Shown in pieces: positions 5,593 to 6,547 of a stretch of DNA of 6,547 bases (positions within the stretch are counted from its first letter, which is position 1; each line of letters begins with the position of its first letter). The position numbers were made by a program, and so were the translations under genes. Below the pieces are notes generated by a model, which saw only the letters and a program-made list of their open reading frames with translations, did no database searches and was not told where the DNA came from. This stretch comes from Bacillota bacterium (GTDB lineage Bacteria > Bacillota > Clostridia > Oscillospirales > Ruminococcaceae), in the NCBI GenBank assembly GCA_023456995.1, contig JAEWNU010000231.1, forward strand, positions 1-6,547, written 5' to 3'.

Positions 5593-6547
5593 TTAACCGC
5601 CAACCGTCAACACCGCTAGTTCGCGGATCTCGACGTGCTGATCCCAGTCCCAAAGGCTTTGGTAGCGAATTGAAGCACGCAACGCCTTATCGGTGGCCTC
5701 GCTAAATTCACCATAGTTGGGTACACTGATCTGCGCACCCAGGCTTTTTAAATAGTCAAAGCCCTGCTGTTCCTGCTGCAAAACCAGCTCATCATTTGCT
5801 GCAATTGAGTAAGCAATCGCCTCTGTGAGAACCGCTTGTTCAAAAGCACTCATCGATTCTTTTGCTGGCTGTGACAGCACCAACCAGTTTATCCGCGCAC
5901 GATGAAAGCTTTTGCAGACTAAAATTTGAGAATTATCCTTCGGAGCGCCCAGCTCTCCAAGCGCCATCGTATCGCATTCCATAACTGCATTGTCACGGTT
6001 ACGTCCAAAATTTAGCAACAGATATTCGCTGCTGCGCTCCTTAACGGTTGCGCCGAGCGCCTTTAACACTTCGGCAAGCAACGGATCGCTCAAAATGTTG
6101 ACCGTGCTGTCCTGAAACTGGTCAACGGTGTCAAACATTTTATCGCGCGATGAGAGAATCACGCTATTTCCATCGTAGAAAGCGCCTATAGGCATAGCGT
6201 TCATCAAGCTAAGGTTCTTCTCTCGGATAATATCATAAAAGCTCTTGGAGTTGAGTGTTAAGGTCAAATGCTTGTAATCGTAAAAATAAAACGGCGAGGT
6301 ATAGGAGTTAAAATCACCGTTTGCGCGTGCAAGCTCCGCCGTTGGAGCAAAAATCAGTTCGCAGCCATTGTCGAGCGAATCAAGCAAGTCGTCACTTTCC
6401 ACCACTTTAATATTCAACTGCCCGTTAGAAATCTGACGCACCTTTTTGGCAAAGCAATCCACACCAGCCTGCCCCTGAGAAGAGATATCTGAATTGACAG
6501 CAAGGGTCAATGTGCGAACCTCTTTCCCAATATCAGCATGCTTATCC
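5593..6547 (-). CDS. TRAP transporter solute-binding protein (DctP family), 5' end outside the window
   Basis: A minus-strand gene cut by the right edge: 317 residues are visible and the frame stays open to the edge, so a TTG at 6510 should not be taken as the start. The visible part begins DKHADIGKE then VRTLTLAVNSD, the usual first strand of a mature TRAP binding protein; the signal peptide should lie outside the window. DctP hallmarks are the N-terminal 'FAKKVRQISNGQLNIKVVES' strand-helix pattern, YTSPFYFYDYKHL (visible residues 82-94, the family's 'PFLFxDxxH'), and SDPLLAEVLKALGA (153-166). Such proteins capture small acids outside the cell for a DctQM-type permease, which is not seen here but could lie upstream to the right. 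The position of the family's usual substrate Arg (in 'GLKIRVP') reads Asn150 in STVNILSD. The gene converges on the ABC operon, with no clear terminator of its own. Confidence 0.85.
   Translation of the reverse strand, partial: DKHADIGKEVRTLTLAVNSDISSQGQAGVDCFAKKVRQISNGQLNIKVVESDDLLDSLDNGCELIFAPTAELARANGDFNSYTSPFYFYDYKHLTLTLNSKSFYDIIREKNLSLMNAMPIGAFYDGNSVILSSRDKMFDTVDQFQDSTVNILSDPLLAEVLKALGATVKERSSEYLLLNFGRNRDNAVMECDTMALGELGAPKDNSQILVCKSFHRARINWLVLSQPAKESMSAFEQAVLTEAIAYSIAANDELVLQQEQQGFDYLKSLGAQISVPNYGEFSEATDKALRASIRYQSLWDWDQHVEIRELAVLTVGG

Overview
The window reads as bacterial chromosome from a low- to mid-GC Gram-positive, most likely an anaerobic Clostridia-type Firmicute. The reasons are strong AAGGAG/GGAGG ribosome binding sites, TTG start codons, U-tailed intrinsic terminators, a Sec signal peptide on a protein that ends in a C-terminal membrane anchor, and genes that are roughly 45-52% GC. 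A genus cannot be named from this sequence. No RNA gene, insertion sequence, CRISPR array or phage gene is visible.

Layout from left to right. (1) A terminator-like hairpin (1-38) lies just ahead of a single cation diffusion facilitator (CDF) metal exporter gene (74-976). (2) A non-coding stretch (977-1407) starts with two diverged copies of a hairpin module; the second copy ends in a perfect 18-bp terminator (1128-1173). It continues with an AT-rich region carrying a dyad and a candidate extended -10 promoter. (3) A compact three-gene operon on the plus strand (1408-5483) encodes a MacB/LolD-type ABC ATPase with an unusual disordered tail, a secreted protein with CARDB/COG1361-like beta domains and a C-terminal membrane anchor, and a MacB/FtsX-type permease. 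A strong terminator (5520-5560) closes it. (4) A convergent minus-strand gene (5593 to the right edge, 5' end missing) encodes a TRAP-type (DctP family) solute-binding protein.

The operon is the most interesting part. The ATPase and the permease together make a MacB-like mechanotransmission ABC system. In known Gram-positive relatives such as B. subtilis YknXYZ, the third component is a periplasmic-adaptor-like protein anchored by its N-terminus. Here that place is taken by a beta-sandwich protein anchored by its C-terminus, translated from a start overlapping the ATPase gene and overlapping the permease gene. This suggests a three-part envelope machine whose extracellular partner is unrelated to MacA. 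The substrate cannot be read from the sequence. The N-terminal region of the anchored protein is also clearly more AT-rich than the rest of the operon.
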